From contig NC_081149.1 of the NCBI RefSeq assembly GCF_958295425.1, positions 8,871,654 to 8,935,653 of the forward strand: a stretch of DNA of 64,000 nucleotides, written 5' to 3'. Below the pieces are notes generated by a model that worked only from the letters and a program-made list of their open reading frames with translations, was not told where the DNA came from and did not search any database. The DNA comes from Solea solea. Lineage: Eukaryota; Chordata; Actinopteri; Pleuronectiformes; Soleidae. Shown here piece after piece: positions 10,345 through 21,089 of this stretch (positions are counted from its first letter, which is position 1; the number at the start of each line of letters is the position of its first letter). The translations under genes were made by a program, and so were the position numbers.

Positions 10345-10983
10345 ATTCTGACCATGCATTATTCATCCTTCTCATCATGAAGAGGTCCCTTCATCCCCCT
10401 TTTTCCTCTTCATCTCTTGACATTTTACTGTCCCCCCCTTCCCCCTTCCCCCCATACCCCCCCCCCCTCTATTTAATTCATCAGCACACATTAGCTCCTG
10501 CAGCAAAGAGATAGCTTTACTCTGTTTGACAGCAACAAGCTAAATCTCTGTCATTTCACTGGCCCTTCTATTAAACCTTCATTTTTGCCCCATCTGTTTG
10601 CGGTTTCCAGCCACTTGTGGCTCGTTGGTTTGTCCACTTATCACGCTCAGTATTATACATGATTGATTTCAATATAGAGTTTATTGTAAGTGTGATTGGA
10701 CGGCATCGTTGAGCAGATGACATAATGTTGGCCTCGCTTCTTTACTGGTGATTTTTGGTAGTTGCCAGGATTTAAAGCGATGGACGACGCTTGTCCCTGT
10801 GGACGACGCTTGTCACTTAACAAAAAGCCTCATTTAAGATAATCTAAACCACTCACTTCCTGCACCAAAGTACATCAGTGATTTTACATCAAGACACCTC
10901 GCTCTAGCCGTTGTATTTTTCACACACAAACATCATAGCAACACATCCACAACCTGAACAGTAATATGTTTACAACTGACTAA
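10345..10983. other. Intergenic, no gene seen
   Basis: Contains C-rich tracts at about 10429-10468 and a short tandem duplication of tggacgacgcttgtc (about 10783-10797 and 10803-10817). No gene recognised. Confidence 0.5.
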
Positions 10984-11380
10984 TGGTGCATTCCAGTTGT
11001 AGTCGGAAGTAGGAATTTATGAGTTGAGGGGGCTTATCCTATGTCGGGATTTGGGAGGTCGCTCCACACAGTGTTCCAGTTGAAAAAGTAAAAAATAAAA
11101 TGTTCTCCGCTATCTCACTTACTAATCCCCCCAGAGGACTGTGTACCCTGACTCCCATTTAAGGTGCATTCCATTCACATCGGAATTCGGAATTGGGACT
11201 GACAGTAGCTGTGAGTTGACCACGGAAACACTGACGCAAACATACGTATAACAGTTGATAACAATGCTCATCGTGTCCACTTTTTAAACAGTATGTGTAC
11301 GACAGTGTATTTACTCTTGACGTGAGTGGCAGCCATCTTAGAGTTTTATGGTAAAACACTCGTGTCGGACGTTCGCCTAT
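10984..11380. repeat. Interspersed repeat with two 'gtgcattcca' segments
   Basis: 'ggtgcattccagttgtagtc' + 'ggaagtaggaatt' (10984) recurs as 'ggtgcattccattcacatcg' + 'gaattcggaatt' (11162). Both resemble the start of a teleost repeat I know only by its 'ggtgcattcca...gtcggaa' opening. Class unknown. Confidence 0.35.
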
Positions 11381-11859
11381 TGCACAAGTCGTGACACGAC
11401 AACGCGATGGCCACTCAGCGTTGAGATTCTCCAAATGACGCCACGTACTTGCCAGCGGCCAAACTCCGCTTAACAAATTTCACCGAAACTCTCCACGTTG
11501 TGTCCGCCTCCGTGCGGTGTTGTGAAGCCACACAAGGCGACGGTTGCTTCTCTGCAGACGTGTGTCCACAGCAGAGTGCAACAATGCTTTGGTTGATGGT
11601 AAAAAAAAGAAATGCCCGTTACTTTGTTTAAAATACGGCAACTTGTGATCCTGCGGCGTGATGCAACAAATTGCGTGCGGTGAGAATACAGCATTAAAAT
11701 CCTATGTTAGGGTTTCCAACGTTTAGAGTTGGATTTGAGAAACCTTTCCAATTGAAGGAACGTTGTTGTTGTTGTCAGACAACTTCAACCAAAAACATTT
11801 CTCCCCTCCTGCTCTCTCTGGTGCTGACCCCCCCACACTCAAAGGTCCGTGACCCTGGA
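11381..11859. other. Upstream DNA, unclassified
   Basis: CpG-containing sequence without recognised repeat or exon. Open frames on both strands overlap each other and have no family motif. Confidence 0.45.
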
Positions 11860-12157
11860 CTCTCCTTTATTACTCTATCATGAATTGGGTCCAAGGCCTG
11901 TGGCAATGCAGCATGCCTCCTGTGTCTTTAAGAGAGAGAGCGCGATAGAGAGAGAATGATTTGTGCTGGTGAGGAAATAAGGCATGGAGGGAGCCAGTGG
12001 GAGCGCGTGGGTGAGGGAGTGTGAATTTATCATGGGCAAAAATGTGTGCTTCCCTCTTTGCTGTGCGCTGAGCATCCCTGCACCGGCATGCACAGTCTCC
12101 CAAAGCTGATACAGCTGAAGCGTACACCAAGCTCCCCCCCCACCACCACCACCACAC

Positions 12158-12190
12158 TCTCTCTCTCTCTCTTACACACACACACGCACA
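12158..12190 (+). repeat. (CT)n-(AC)n compound microsatellite
   Basis: A run of CT dinucleotides is followed by ACAC repeats inside the presumed promoter. Confidence 0.85.
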
Positions 12191-12410
12191 CGTGCTCGCA
12201 GCCACACACGCGCAGTGCTGTCAGGAGCGCCGCTGCTGGACCAGCCATCTCGCGAAAGGAGGTTCCAGCGCAGGGAAGAGAAAAGCCAGAGTGGGAGCAA
12301 GACAAAGAGAAGGAGGACGGTTAGAAGGAGAGGAGCGAATCGGAGCGCGCGGACCGGCACGAGGAAGGAAGAGACACAGCGCTTTGTGAAGAACAGCAGC
12401 AAGAAGCGAA

Positions 12411-12480
12411 GGGGACAGGAGGAGGGAGGAGGAGGACAAGGAGAGGAAGAAAAAAAAAAGAGAGGAGGGGGAAACAGGAA
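12411..12480 (+). repeat. (GGA)-rich polypurine tract in leader
   Basis: Consists of GGAGGAGGGAGGAGGAGG-type sequence followed by an A10 tract and GAGAGGAGGGGG, all purine on the + strand. It is within 110 nt of the start codon. Confidence 0.85.
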
Positions 12481-12518
12481 ACGCGATCACTTTCAGCTGC
12501 AGCGGTCCGTGTCGCAGC

Positions 12519-12540
12519 ATGGGCAATGCACCATCTCAAG
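12519..12540 (+). CDS. srcin1: srcin1 coding exon 1 (MGNAPSQ, phase 1 end)
   Basis: SRCIN1 (p140Cap, SNIP) is a neuronal scaffold that binds Csk and cortactin, restrains Src and acts at dendritic spines and adhesions. What is seen: ATG in a strong context (CGCAGCATGG, A at -3 and G at +4), then codons for MGNAPSQ and a single G that starts a split codon. Known vertebrate SRCIN1 begins MGNAPSQ followed by Asp, and Asp needs a codon starting with G, so the phase fits. Gly2 with Ser6 matches an N-myristoylation consensus. Without splicing the frame stops after 18 codons (TAG 12573-12575), so the exon must end here. The expected donor is GC, not GT. The remaining exons are not visible in the window, so this is a partial gene. 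The identity rests on seven residues plus phase and context; another myristoylated protein is possible but less likely. Confidence 0.68.
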
Positions 12541-12546
12541 GCATGT
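12541..12546 (+). other. srcin1: Putative GC-type 5' splice site
   Basis: The exon end CTCAAG is followed by GCATGT. Apart from the C at +2 this matches the U1 consensus (AAG|GTAAGT) at five of the six remaining informative positions, typical of GC-AG introns, which need a strong exonic AG. No canonical GT in the correct phase lies close by. Confidence 0.5.
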
Positions 12547-12814
12547 CAACCTTATCTTCATGCATACTTGTGTAGCGGGTTTTGTTTTTTCCCCCCTGTC
12601 CTCCTGTCACACTCTGTGGAAAGCAGAGGATGTGGGGGGTGGGGCTGAGGGCTCGCGGGGAGCAGCATCACTTGGAGGAGAGTGATGCTGAGAGGCAGCA
12701 TCGCTCAGTGGGATGCAGGCTGGGTGTGAGAGACGCTGGGAGATGTTTTGGAGGGCTGGGGTTGTGGAGCGCGAGTGCCATCAATGGAGCAGGTGGTGCT
12801 GGTGGGTGTGGCCT

Positions 12815-12875
12815 TGTGTGTGTGTGTGTGTGAGTGAGTGAGAGGGTGGAGAGAGAGAGAGAGAGGGGGGGGGGA
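12815..12875 (+). repeat. (GT)n, (GAGT)n, (GA)n and poly-G tracts
   Basis: GT dinucleotides (12815-12831), GAGT repeats, then GA repeats leading into an uninterrupted G11 run at about 12865-12875. Confidence 0.9.
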
Positions 12876-12990
12876 CCATGGAGTGGGATTTTTGTCATGT
12901 GTGTAATTGAGCGCACAGTGCTGATTGTGTGTTGCAGTTGCACCTGTCAACCACATGGGTGACCTCTGGGAAGTGAAGAGCTCCAAGCTC

Positions 12991-13013
12991 TGTGTGTGTG
13001 TGTGTGTGTGTGT
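12991..13013 (+). repeat. (TG)n microsatellite
   Basis: About 11 TG units at the boundary of the inverted CA-tailed repeat copy. Confidence 0.95.
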
Positions 13014-13174
13014 ATTAACCATACCAAGTGAGGACATTTTGGCTGGTCCTCACATCTTTTAAGGGCTTTTTTTGGGTGGTTAAGACCTGGTTTTAGGGTC
13101 AGGGTTAAGGGTTAGGCACTTAGGTCAGGATAAGGGGCTTCTATGAGGGTCCTCACTATGAATGAAGTGTAAAC

Positions 13175-13223
<49 letters not shown>

Positions 13224-13225
13224 CG
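13014..13225 (-). repeat. Inverted copy of the CA-tailed, telomere-like-core repeat
   Basis: Opens with the palindrome gtgaggacattttggctggt-cctcac and has 'gggtcagggttaagggttag' in the middle (CTAACCCTTAACCC on the other strand). It then has 'gggtcctcactatgaatgaa' and a GT tract (13177-13216). This is the reverse of the order at 3120-3780 and 50605-50850. Confidence 0.65.
13177..13217 (+). repeat. (GT)n microsatellite, about 20 units
   Basis: Perfect GT repeat ending in GCGCGC. Confidence 0.97.
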
Positions 13226-13450
13226 CATTTGCTATCTCTTCAGGGCCTTTTTTTGGGCATAAACACTGACCTTGCCAGGACCAGTCGTCTTCATGGAGAC
13301 CAAAACCTTGTCCCAATGAGGCAGAACCTCTTTTGTCCAAGGCTGTGGTTAAGTTCAGAGCTAAGATTTGACAGTGTAGTTAGGTTCATGTCAGGGGTTA
13401 GGCATTAACTGGTAAATGGAAAGTTAAGGGTAAGGCTAACCCAGATTAAT
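13226..13450 (-). repeat. Second inverted fragment of the same repeat family
   Basis: 'ggcataaacactgaccttgc', 'ggagaccaaaaccttgtccc', 'aatgaggcagaacctctttt' and 'gggttaggcattaactg' parallel, on the other strand, the blocks 'gaggtcagtgtttatgcc', 'ggttttgatctccatg' and 'ggttttgcctcattgg' at 50745-50825. Confidence 0.6.
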
Positions 13451-15039
13451 GGAAGTAAGAATGATAATCCTTAAAAGAATAGCTGCGTGTGTGTGAGATG
13501 ATCAGATAGAGATGAAGCAGTGAGGAAAGAGCCAGCTGTGTATAAAATAATGATTTGAGTGAATGGGGGATGGTACTGTGTAAATGGATGATTGGATGGG
13601 TCAATTCCTTCCTAAGATGCTCTGTGTTCCCTGCAGGCATTTCCCTCTCTCTTTTATCAATCCCTTTATCTTTCTTTTCATCTTCCTCCTGTCCTCCCTG
13701 TCACCCTCTTTCCAGCCTGAAAATGCAATACATATACAAATGAACTGAAGGTTTCTGCTTCCTGGTGAGAAGCAGGTGTGGTTTATGTTTGAGTTTGAGA
13801 GGACAGTATTTAATTCTGCATGCAGTATTCTGAGATTCAAGGAGAGAGAGTGCAAAATTGAAAAATGCAGATCATAAGGAAGGAGTAGAAGAGGGCACGG
13901 TGGTTAAAGTAACAAGGAATAAGCTGGGGAAATATATTCTTCATGCAGGTTCAAACACTTGTGGGATTTAAATGTTTCTTTGACAGTTAATAGAAGGAAA
14001 GTGGTTGGTCTCACGATGCAGAGGAATAAAGGGGAGAAAAACGATATACAAGAGAAACCGGCTCAGGGAATTCATCCACCTTGTTCTCCCTCCTTTTTTC
14101 CCTCTTCCTCCTCCTTCCTCACCTTCAGCTCTCGTGTCACCCAGGGACAGACTGCTAGATATAGTGGGGGAGAAGGGGAGGAAGTGAGACATGAGACATG
14201 AGTGAGAGGACGTGAAAGACAGGCGCAAGAATGAAGGGAAGTTTGAAACAGCCGAGGACAAAAAAAGGGTTGGCTCATAGATGGACAGGTAAGAGATGCC
14301 GACGTCTCACAGAGGTGAACAAGAAAAAAAATGGTCTTAACGAGGGCTTTACTTGTAATGATTGTGAGGGCTGAGCAGCGGAATAGTAAACAGCTCTGTA
14401 AACTATGGAAAACTGATGAGAGGAGGGTTTTTCACCACTGTGTTTTTAGTGGGTGACCTTTAGGATTTTTTTATATCTGTGAAAGTTGATGTTTGAATAT
14501 GTGGCAGATGCTTTTGTTGGTATTTGAAAACATGTAGGGAATCAGTGTGAGGCTCATGTAAAGGTGAGATAAAGCCCTGACACCAGTGAGAGGTCTGAGT
14601 GTGTACTGGATAGTTTTCTTGCTTTGTCGGTGTAAAATGCTGTCTGTTTAAGATGGTTTGTTATGGATTGAACCATATGAGAACGATCAATACGCTTCTT
14701 CCCTATAGAAGCAGAGCTTAATTTAATCATTTGCCTGAACAAAACATTTCCAGAAGTCTGCACGGGAAATATCGTGACACAATTTTCTTCCTCATCAGTG
14801 TAACAACGGTTCAATATTTATCGATATAATGTTAATGCAGTTATGTGCAAACAATTTGACATACAGCACATAATTGCTCGTAAATGTTTTGGCCCAGATT
14901 TATGAAAGGTTTGTTGTCTTTTGTCCCTCAGGAAATGTAAAACCACAAGTAACGTTGTTTTTTTTTGTTTTTTTACTGAAGATCAGTATTTAATCTTTAA
15001 TTATCAGACATTTTATTGCAATATTTATTGATATTGACA
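13451..15039. other. Intron, no gene seen
   Basis: Contains a CT-rich stretch at about 14075-14130 and purine-rich DNA at 14160-14230. No exon or repeat family recognised. Confidence 0.5.
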
Positions 15040-15318
15040 AGGGCTGAAACAATGACTCGATGCTTAGTCGATTACTGAATGAATTGTCAACTATTTTGAG
15101 GGTTTTTTCATTACTAAAACACGTTTTCTGATTTTTCAGCTTCTTAAATGTGAATATTTTCTGGTTTCTTTGCTCCATATAACAAAGACATCATTATAAC
15201 AGAATCATTTTGGTTTGTTGACAAAACAAGACATTTATCAACATTTTCATATTTAATTGGTTAACCGGGACAATAATCAACATCAATCGATAATGAACAT
15301 CATTGTTAGTTGCAGCTG
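15040..15318 (-). mobile_element. 'gggctgcaacta' TIR repeat, reverse orientation
   Basis: Ends are 'agggctgaaacaatgactcg' and '...catcattgttagttgcagct', imperfect inverted repeats of the common teleost element with the terminus AGGGCTGCAACTAACGAT. The interior 'cagcttcttaaatgtgaata' + 'ttttctggtttc' is a hallmark of this family on its reverse strand. Related copies: 34270-34467 (+) and a fragment at 24736-24790. Confidence 0.65.
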
Positions 15319-15448
15319 ATTTGACTTTTTAGTGATATTTGTAGCTGAGCCTTAACCCGGAATTATTCAGGACTTATCTTTGCTAAGCTGGCCAGTAAAG
15401 AAGTATGGCATAACATTTTGGTATAAGCGATCACAGCAAATAGATGCA

Positions 15449-15464
15449 TATATATATATATATA
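15449..15464. repeat. (TA)n tract
   Basis: Eight TA units. Confidence 0.9.
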
Positions 15465-16091
15465 AGCCCATTACAGAGTTGTACGAGTCCACAGTGTGAG
15501 GCTAAACCGCGAAGAATAGATTACACGGTGTTGAGCATTAAAGCCCAGAATTAGGCTGCTGAAGAGTGTATGCTTTTCATGACGTTGTGTGGAGACGCGA
15601 TTGATCCAGGTAGTTTCTTTGCCTCCATGTTGTGTGTCGTATGCTCGGCTGAGGTTTACGTCAACTCACATGTCTGTCATATCTGCTGATCCCCTCTTGT
15701 GAGGCAAAGCCGGGACCGTGTTGAGGAGGTCCCCGCTGTGACGGAGATGCTGCTGTGCTGCATGTTGGAGTGACACTACGCCGTGTGAAATGGGGAAAAA
15801 ATATTAGACATGGCAACGCCGCATGTGGCGATGTGGTGAATAATAACACGGTATGAAACCAAATCCGGTCGGTCTGAGGCGGAAAGTGTGAGGATCTGGG
15901 TCACAGAGGCACAACCCAGGTACAGGAAATATTACAGCGATATTTTTACGAGGCGATAGTAAATCACTTTTGAGATGCCGGGTATCGATCAGTCGTGTGG
16001 CGGAATGAGTAGAAACCAATTTTTGTCCCTGATTCAATACCAATATCACAACCTGTTGTACCTGCAAATACAATATCAGTCCGATTTAGTC
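15465..16091. other. Intron, unclassified
   Basis: Some 'cgggtatcgatcag' / 'gattcaataccaatatc' wording is reminiscent of decayed hAT-like repeats, but no boundaries could be set. Confidence 0.4.
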
Positions 16092-16512
16092 CTTTACCTT
16101 TTTAACAGGTCCTTGAAATCCTTAAATGTGTGTGAATTTGGCCCTTGAAAGCTTTTGAAAATCACCCTGGGTCATTGAAATTGCTTGAACTTTGTGCAAG
16201 AGAAGTCAAGTTGATATTTAGGTAAATGTCCCCCCTGTTTGTTACCACGCCTCCTACACGCAGAACATACCAAGTCAAGTCGTAATTACTCTCTGTGTTG
16301 TGGACACTGTCCACTGTCTCTCTCCATGCAAGCCAATGAGTAACGTTGAGCAAGAGAGAGCAAATGACAACGCGATCCCTGGGAAATAAAAAATACCAAC
16401 ATCTCTGAATCACAAAGACCGACTTGCCCCAAGATCTCAAGGACAAACGCTTGTCCAGATGCAGAGCGTGCCGCAAATCGATAAAAGTGGACGCCATGGG
16501 TGAAGTGGCTCT
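16092..16512 (+). mobile_element. Decayed transposon with BED-like zinc-knuckle fragment
   Basis: The 5' part repeats 'ccttgaaa' (tccttgaaatccttaaat, cccttgaaagcttttgaa, gtcattgaaattgcttgaa), a signature I associate with a teleost transposon. Downstream, frame 16399-16512 encodes CRACRKSIKVDAMGEVALTS, fitting the CxxCxK...MGxxALxSH pattern of BED-like fingers carried by such elements. The histidine pair and the rest of the protein are lost. It is a relic, with no intact gene. Confidence 0.4.
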
Positions 16513-16639
16513 TACAAGTTGCCCTCCCGTCTTAAAGCTGTGTCAGCACATTCGGTCTCTAAAATTTGAGGGAACAGGTCCCGGAGCCTAGTACAATCGC
16601 AGCTGACGTAGGGCGAAAGACGGGCAGTACGTAACCCTA

Positions 16640-16735
16640 CCCAGAGAAAAACATGTCCGCACAGAAGAGCTGAACTGGGATGTGAAGGGTAATCTCGCTG
16701 CGAGGCAATAGCCCCGTGCAACCCCAGTGAAACTG
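16640..16735 (-). mobile_element. L2-like LINE 3'-tail fragment
   Basis: 'cccagagaaaaacatgtccg', 'ctgaactgggatgtgaaggg' and 'ctcgctgcgaggcaatagcc' parallel the reverse strand of the common teleost tail (ccggagaaaacc..., ...gggattcgaacc, ...cttgctgtgaggcaacag). Diverged. Confidence 0.45.
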
Positions 16736-18225
16736 CATGTACATACTATAAGAGTTTAGATGTGGGAGGATGAGTATATGTGACCTTCACCGCTAATATT
16801 ATGATTCAGACCCCCTGCAAAGTGCTGATGACCAAACCAGTGAGAGCTTCAGATAAACACAAGGCTTTTTAATAGTAGAATACCTTTTTTTGTTTGTTTG
16901 TCAGAGCAGCTGAGCTCCTCTGGTCTGTTTACCAGCTCTTTTCATTTCAGGAGACAACAATGAAAAACAACGGACAGGTGGACTGTGCTGTGTCACGTCA
17001 TTATGCCTGCTGGATATTTATCTAAAATGCAAGAAAACTTCAAATGATCCACATTAGATGTGTGCCTTTGTTTATTTTATTCATCCACGGATCATTTCAC
17101 AAGCATTATGATTTTTTTTTTTTTTTATTCCAAATGTTTATTACCAAATCAACAGTTGCTCGGAGCTTTTAAGCATCTGTTATTGGCAGCGGAGCGCAGT
17201 GAGGCGCGTGTGTGTGTGTGTGTCTCTGTGTTCACGGAGTCATTGTTTTGTACTTAATGCACCTGCTTATTCCCCCGCTCTGTGCCACACAAAGCCCCAC
17301 CGATGCTGCGCCGCGATTGGCTGATGGTGATGCAATGTTTTGTGGCGGAGGAGCTGCATGTTCTGAGGGCATTTCCAACGTAATTGACCCTGCTGGGAAT
17401 GGTGTTGCCAGAGTTGTACTGATGTTAAAGTTAATCAGCCAAACACAATATTAACACGACATACAGACTTACAGTCACTCCACATATTCCGGGGCACAAC
17501 CTTTCATGCGTACATGGGGCTTCGCACATAATGACTGTGTGATGGGGGGAATGCCAGACTTCTGTGTCCAACCCAGCAAGCTGTGTCTTATATTAGTTTT
17601 GTTTCATGCAGCGTCCTTGTCATGGCAGTTTGTAAACGTGCCAGGGCTCGGGCTCACATACTGTACTGTACGGACAACCACATGCATGTGTGCAAATGAT
17701 GTGCTCCTGCATTAGCATACAAAGGGACATTTGTATACAAGCAGCATTTGGATATCGATCAACGCGTGCGTCAATGTTGTATAACGATTCTGTAAAAGGA
17801 GCCGAGACTGTCTTTGCGTCTCCTTCAGGAGTCTCTGCATTTTCTCAGGTTTCATGTTCTTGGCAAGGTTTCCTTGATTCCAGCAGAGGTTTGCAAGTGA
17901 ACAATCTTTGTGAATGGCTCTGCTTTTTTTTCTTTTTTTTTTCTCCCCTCCAGAGGCTTGCAATCTATATGATGAGTCTCTTGCAGCAGCCACAGTGATA
18001 CAGTAAGCTCTCAAGGTCATCAAAGATTCAAGAGTATAAATATTACATGCATTTATCAAAAAGGTCCTCGCTGCCATGCTACATTTGTGTTGCGTGCATG
18101 GCGGCAGGGACTTGATATGAACCGTCAATGCAGTCGCGAGATGGAGAAACTAGTCTTGTAAATTTTGATACAAATGTGACCTTTGCAGAGAAAAATCGGA
18201 TTCATTTGATTTTGTTGTCAGGAAG
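16736..18225. other. Intron, no gene seen
   Basis: Contains a T16 tract (17111-17126), a GT tract at 17207-17223 and T-rich DNA near 17925-17945. No exon recognised. Confidence 0.5.
17207..17223 (+). repeat. (GT)n microsatellite, short
   Basis: Eight GT units. Confidence 0.9.
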
Positions 18226-18655
18226 TAGGGGTGGGTCAAAATATCGATTTGGTGATATGTCGTCGTCGTTCCTCCTCATGTGCAATATGATAATTGATAT
18301 GCCAGGGCAGATATCGATATTTTAATTAATAAATGAAGGCGCTCTAAAGTAAAACAGTCACTAGCGGTTTCACTCGCCGGGCGTCGCTACTTCATGTCTC
18401 CTCACGGCGGTGCTGCTCAAATGAATGAGGGAAACTTGGGTGGAAGTTACTTGGCTGCAGAAGAGGGAGTTCACGGTGTTCTCTTTGTTGTGAATAAATG
18501 GAGAAACTTAAACTTAACTTTCCACAGACGCTTTGTCTTCAGTTACACAGATATCGTAATGTATCGCTTTATGATTGTCTTGCAATATATTGATTATCAC
18601 AGAATTGTTGCATCGTGATATTATTGGTATCGTGGACCATGTATTGAATATCGCA
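18226..18655 (+). mobile_element. hAT-like repeat, copy 1 (5' end preserved)
   Basis: Starts TAGGGGTGGGTCAAAATATC and 'gatttggtgatatgtcgtcg'. The centre, 'catgtctcctcacggcggtg' + 'ctgctc', and the distal block 'gattgtcttgcaatatattg' + 'attatcac' are also found, in the same order and orientation, at 49053-49545. The start is complementary to the CCCGCCCCTA end of that copy, so a full element would have a TIR of about 10 bp. No coding frame. Confidence 0.65.
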
Positions 18656-18755
18656 TCGTAACGTAACGTATAGTATTTTAACGCGTTGTGTTGTGGTGTA
18701 TCGTATTGTATCATTGTATGGTATGATTTCGTATCGTTTCGTATGATTCGTAATA
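18656..18755 (+). repeat. Degenerate (GTATC)-type simple repeat
   Basis: A string of cgtaacgtaacgta, tatcgtattgtatcattgta and tttcgtatcgtttcgtatga blocks follows the hAT-like repeat. It probably expanded from the element's own end. Confidence 0.6.
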
Positions 18756-19747
18756 TTTACTTTTTAATAAAAAATGAAATATTTTATTAACATTCATATG
18801 GTCGTGACAGAGTTCAGTGATGTGAAGGATACAGAGAATACTAGTTTAAGATCATTGCAAGTGCCTTACCCTATGTTTTGTGTACATAAATCAAATGAGA
18901 TTGTTAGTTGGAAATCAAAAAAACGCAAAAAAAAAAGACAATAAAATGAACCCACAGCAGCCGCGTACACCATGAAACCTGATGAATGTGCTGTGTGGGT
19001 CCTTCAGGCAACTATTTACTTCATAATTTTCGCCTCTCACAAAGCTCTTGTTGGTCCACAGTGATGTTGGCAAAGTCCTGCTGCCCTAATGTGCTGCTTG
19101 AAAGCTCCGGCTCGTGGGCCATAAAAACAACTTGTTGTGCGTTAAAGTGTTCTGTAGCGAGACACAACAAAATGGACTCTAAATCAAAAGTATAGCTCTT
19201 TGTGCTGACGGAGAGACCAAGTGGCCCGGAGCTGCTTTTGTGCTGGGGTAAAAAAAAAAAGGTCCATATTCGCAAGTGGTCTTGAAATGTAACGACAATA
19301 ATGAGAATAACTCATCTTGGCATGACGGTTCACTTCTGTTTGGAGGCTGTTTGGCACTTGTTCCCCACCAACAATCAAAGAGGCTGTTGACTTCCAAGAC
19401 AGCATGTGTTTGCTGGTTTACTGTCAGCTTTACAGTGCAGATTCATTTGGGAAAATGGAGGTTTGTTATTCAAATTCATCAAATCTGTGGTCATTGTTTT
19501 TCTAGTTGGATCATGAAGGAAAATATTAAAAACAGTTTAGGTACTAATAGATGTGCGCTGCTGATGAGTAGATAGTGGTACATAACAAGTATTTTTTGTT
19601 TTGGCTTTCCCGTCTCACATATTTGATTTTGCAGAGGTTTTTTTTTTAATGCTGGACACTCTCCCTGACGCAACCCTCCCATTTATCAGGGCTTGGGTTT
19701 GGCACTCGGAGTGATGCAGCGTTCCCCCCCTCCCTGTGAATTTAGAG
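18756..19747. other. Intron, no gene seen
   Basis: No recognised repeat or exon. Confidence 0.5.
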
Positions 19748-19870
19748 CAGGCATCTGAAACTCAAATGGTCTGGGGGCCACTGAGCATCAAGTGAAATCC
19801 TTTTAAGCAACTGTGTGGTGGGGGTGGGAGATATGACCTTAAAATGATATAACGATAAGCTATACTGATA
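19748..19870 (+). mobile_element. 5' remnant of the CAG...CAAACT hAT-like family
   Basis: CAGGCATCTGAAACTCAAAT followed by 'ggtctgggggccactgagca' matches the 5' end at 9513, and 'gggtgggagatatgacctt' matches its interior. The 3' end is not recognisable. Confidence 0.5.
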
Positions 19871-19885
19871 TAATAATATAATGAT

Positions 19886-19990
19886 ATTACTTAATGTTAT
19901 CTGTATAGCACCTTTCATTCAAGGATTGCAGCTCAAAGTGCTTCATTTCAATGAAAGGAAAATAAAATATTTAAAAAGCAAATGAAAAGG
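19886..19990 (+). repeat. 'tatagcacctttcat' repeat fragment
   Basis: 'tctgtatagcacctttcatt' + 'caaggattgcagctcaaagt' + 'gctt' is a common teleost motif block found in several retroelement-derived repeats. Its class cannot be given. Confidence 0.45.
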
Positions 19991-20164
19991 AAAAAAATGG
20001 AATGAAAAGGAAAAGTCAAAAAGTAAAAACCCCTGTTTTATCTTTGAAATAAAACAAAATATGAAAATAATACAGTACAATACAACACAGGGTGGAATAA
20101 AATAGGAAAGGGCTCGAGTCAAGAGGTTAAAGCCCTGTTTTAACTTTGAAATCTGCATCTGCAT

Positions 20165-20721
20165 CTAAAAATGCAAATAAAACACAACACTCAATGAGGA
20201 TCAATGAGGATCAATGGGGTTTGTTGGTCTGTCTTACCACCTTATGTTTACCAGACCAGATTGAGACATTTATTTATGAACCCGTGATCATTTTAAGATT
20301 GACTTTCATGTGCTTCATTTGCTTCCTTGACGGGAAAGAGATTCCAACTGAAACGTCTGAGCAGCAAATATGACTTAACAGTTAGTTTAGCGTTAAAATA
20401 TCCAGTAAACAAACATTTACTTTTAATACCAGTTCATTTAGCATTAAAAAACAGAGGTAGTTATCCCAGCCCCGTCTCCCGAGAGCATCTCTTAGGCTCA
20501 CTAATTGCCATCTAATATCATGTTTGTTAAAATTGCTGTTAGATTGTTTTCTTTTTTCCTTCTCTGTGCTAAGATAACCAGCAAGTGGCTTCACGTAGTT
20601 ACACCAGACAGGAACGTGACATCAGGCTTCCCATTTAACACATGAAGAGTGGATGCAGTCGATGTGGACCTCTAACTTTAAGAGTCAATCTGAGCAAACT
20701 TTTACATGATATCATGTCAAC
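20165..20721. other. Intron, no gene seen
   Basis: A short direct duplication (caatgaggat x2) lies at about 20191-20212. No gene recognised. Confidence 0.5.
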
Positions 20722-21010
20722 TTTATATTATATAGCACATTTAACAACCTTAGTTGGACAAAGTGCTGCACAGGTGCAACAAATACAGAGCAAAGACAAC
20801 ATGTCGAGGTATATAATATAATATAGTAAGAAATAGAGAAGGCAAGTTGTTTAGCTCAGCCTGAGTTGAATGCCAAGGAGAAGAGGTGTGTTTTCAGGAG
20901 GGACTGAAAAGGCTTGATCACCTCTGGTTGTACACCTTGTTCTTAGAACATCCAAGAGCAACTGATTTGAAGATCTCTCTCTCGGAGGAATAAATGTTAA
21001 AGTGAATGTT
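20722..21010 (+). repeat. 'tatatagcacatttaa' interspersed repeat fragment
   Basis: 'tatagcacatttaacaacct', then 'ggacaaagtgctgcacag', 'gaagaggtgtgttttcagga', and 'gttcttagaacatccaagag' + 'caactgattt' occur in the order I know from a long teleost interspersed repeat. It is diverged and the class is not known to me. Confidence 0.55.
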
Positions 21011-21089
21011 GACAGTCCTTGAAAATGTAACCAGAAAACACTCAGGTTTAAGGAGGTTGTTGTTGTCGTCGTGTCCGAATGTTTTGCCA

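Larger units (their letters stand above)
11860..12518 (+). promoter_or_regulatory. srcin1: Inferred srcin1 promoter and 5' leader
   Basis: This stretch directly precedes the srcin1 start codon. CpG density rises (12180-12370 holds many CG dinucleotides, including cgcgcggaccgg) and the + strand becomes almost pure purine from about 12245 to 12480. CT and CA tracts sit at 12158-12190. No TATA box at a fixed distance is evident, so a dispersed CpG-type promoter is likely. The transcription start cannot be placed from sequence; the purine-rich part is probably transcribed leader. An in-frame stop (TGA, 12387-12389) lies upstream of the start codon, which supports 12519 as the true start. Confidence 0.5.

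Noticed and set aside
12215..12685. 156-codon open frame across the leader and exon 1
   Set aside because: Lys/Arg/Glu/Gly-rich only because the leader is polypurine, and it is out of frame with the srcin1 start.
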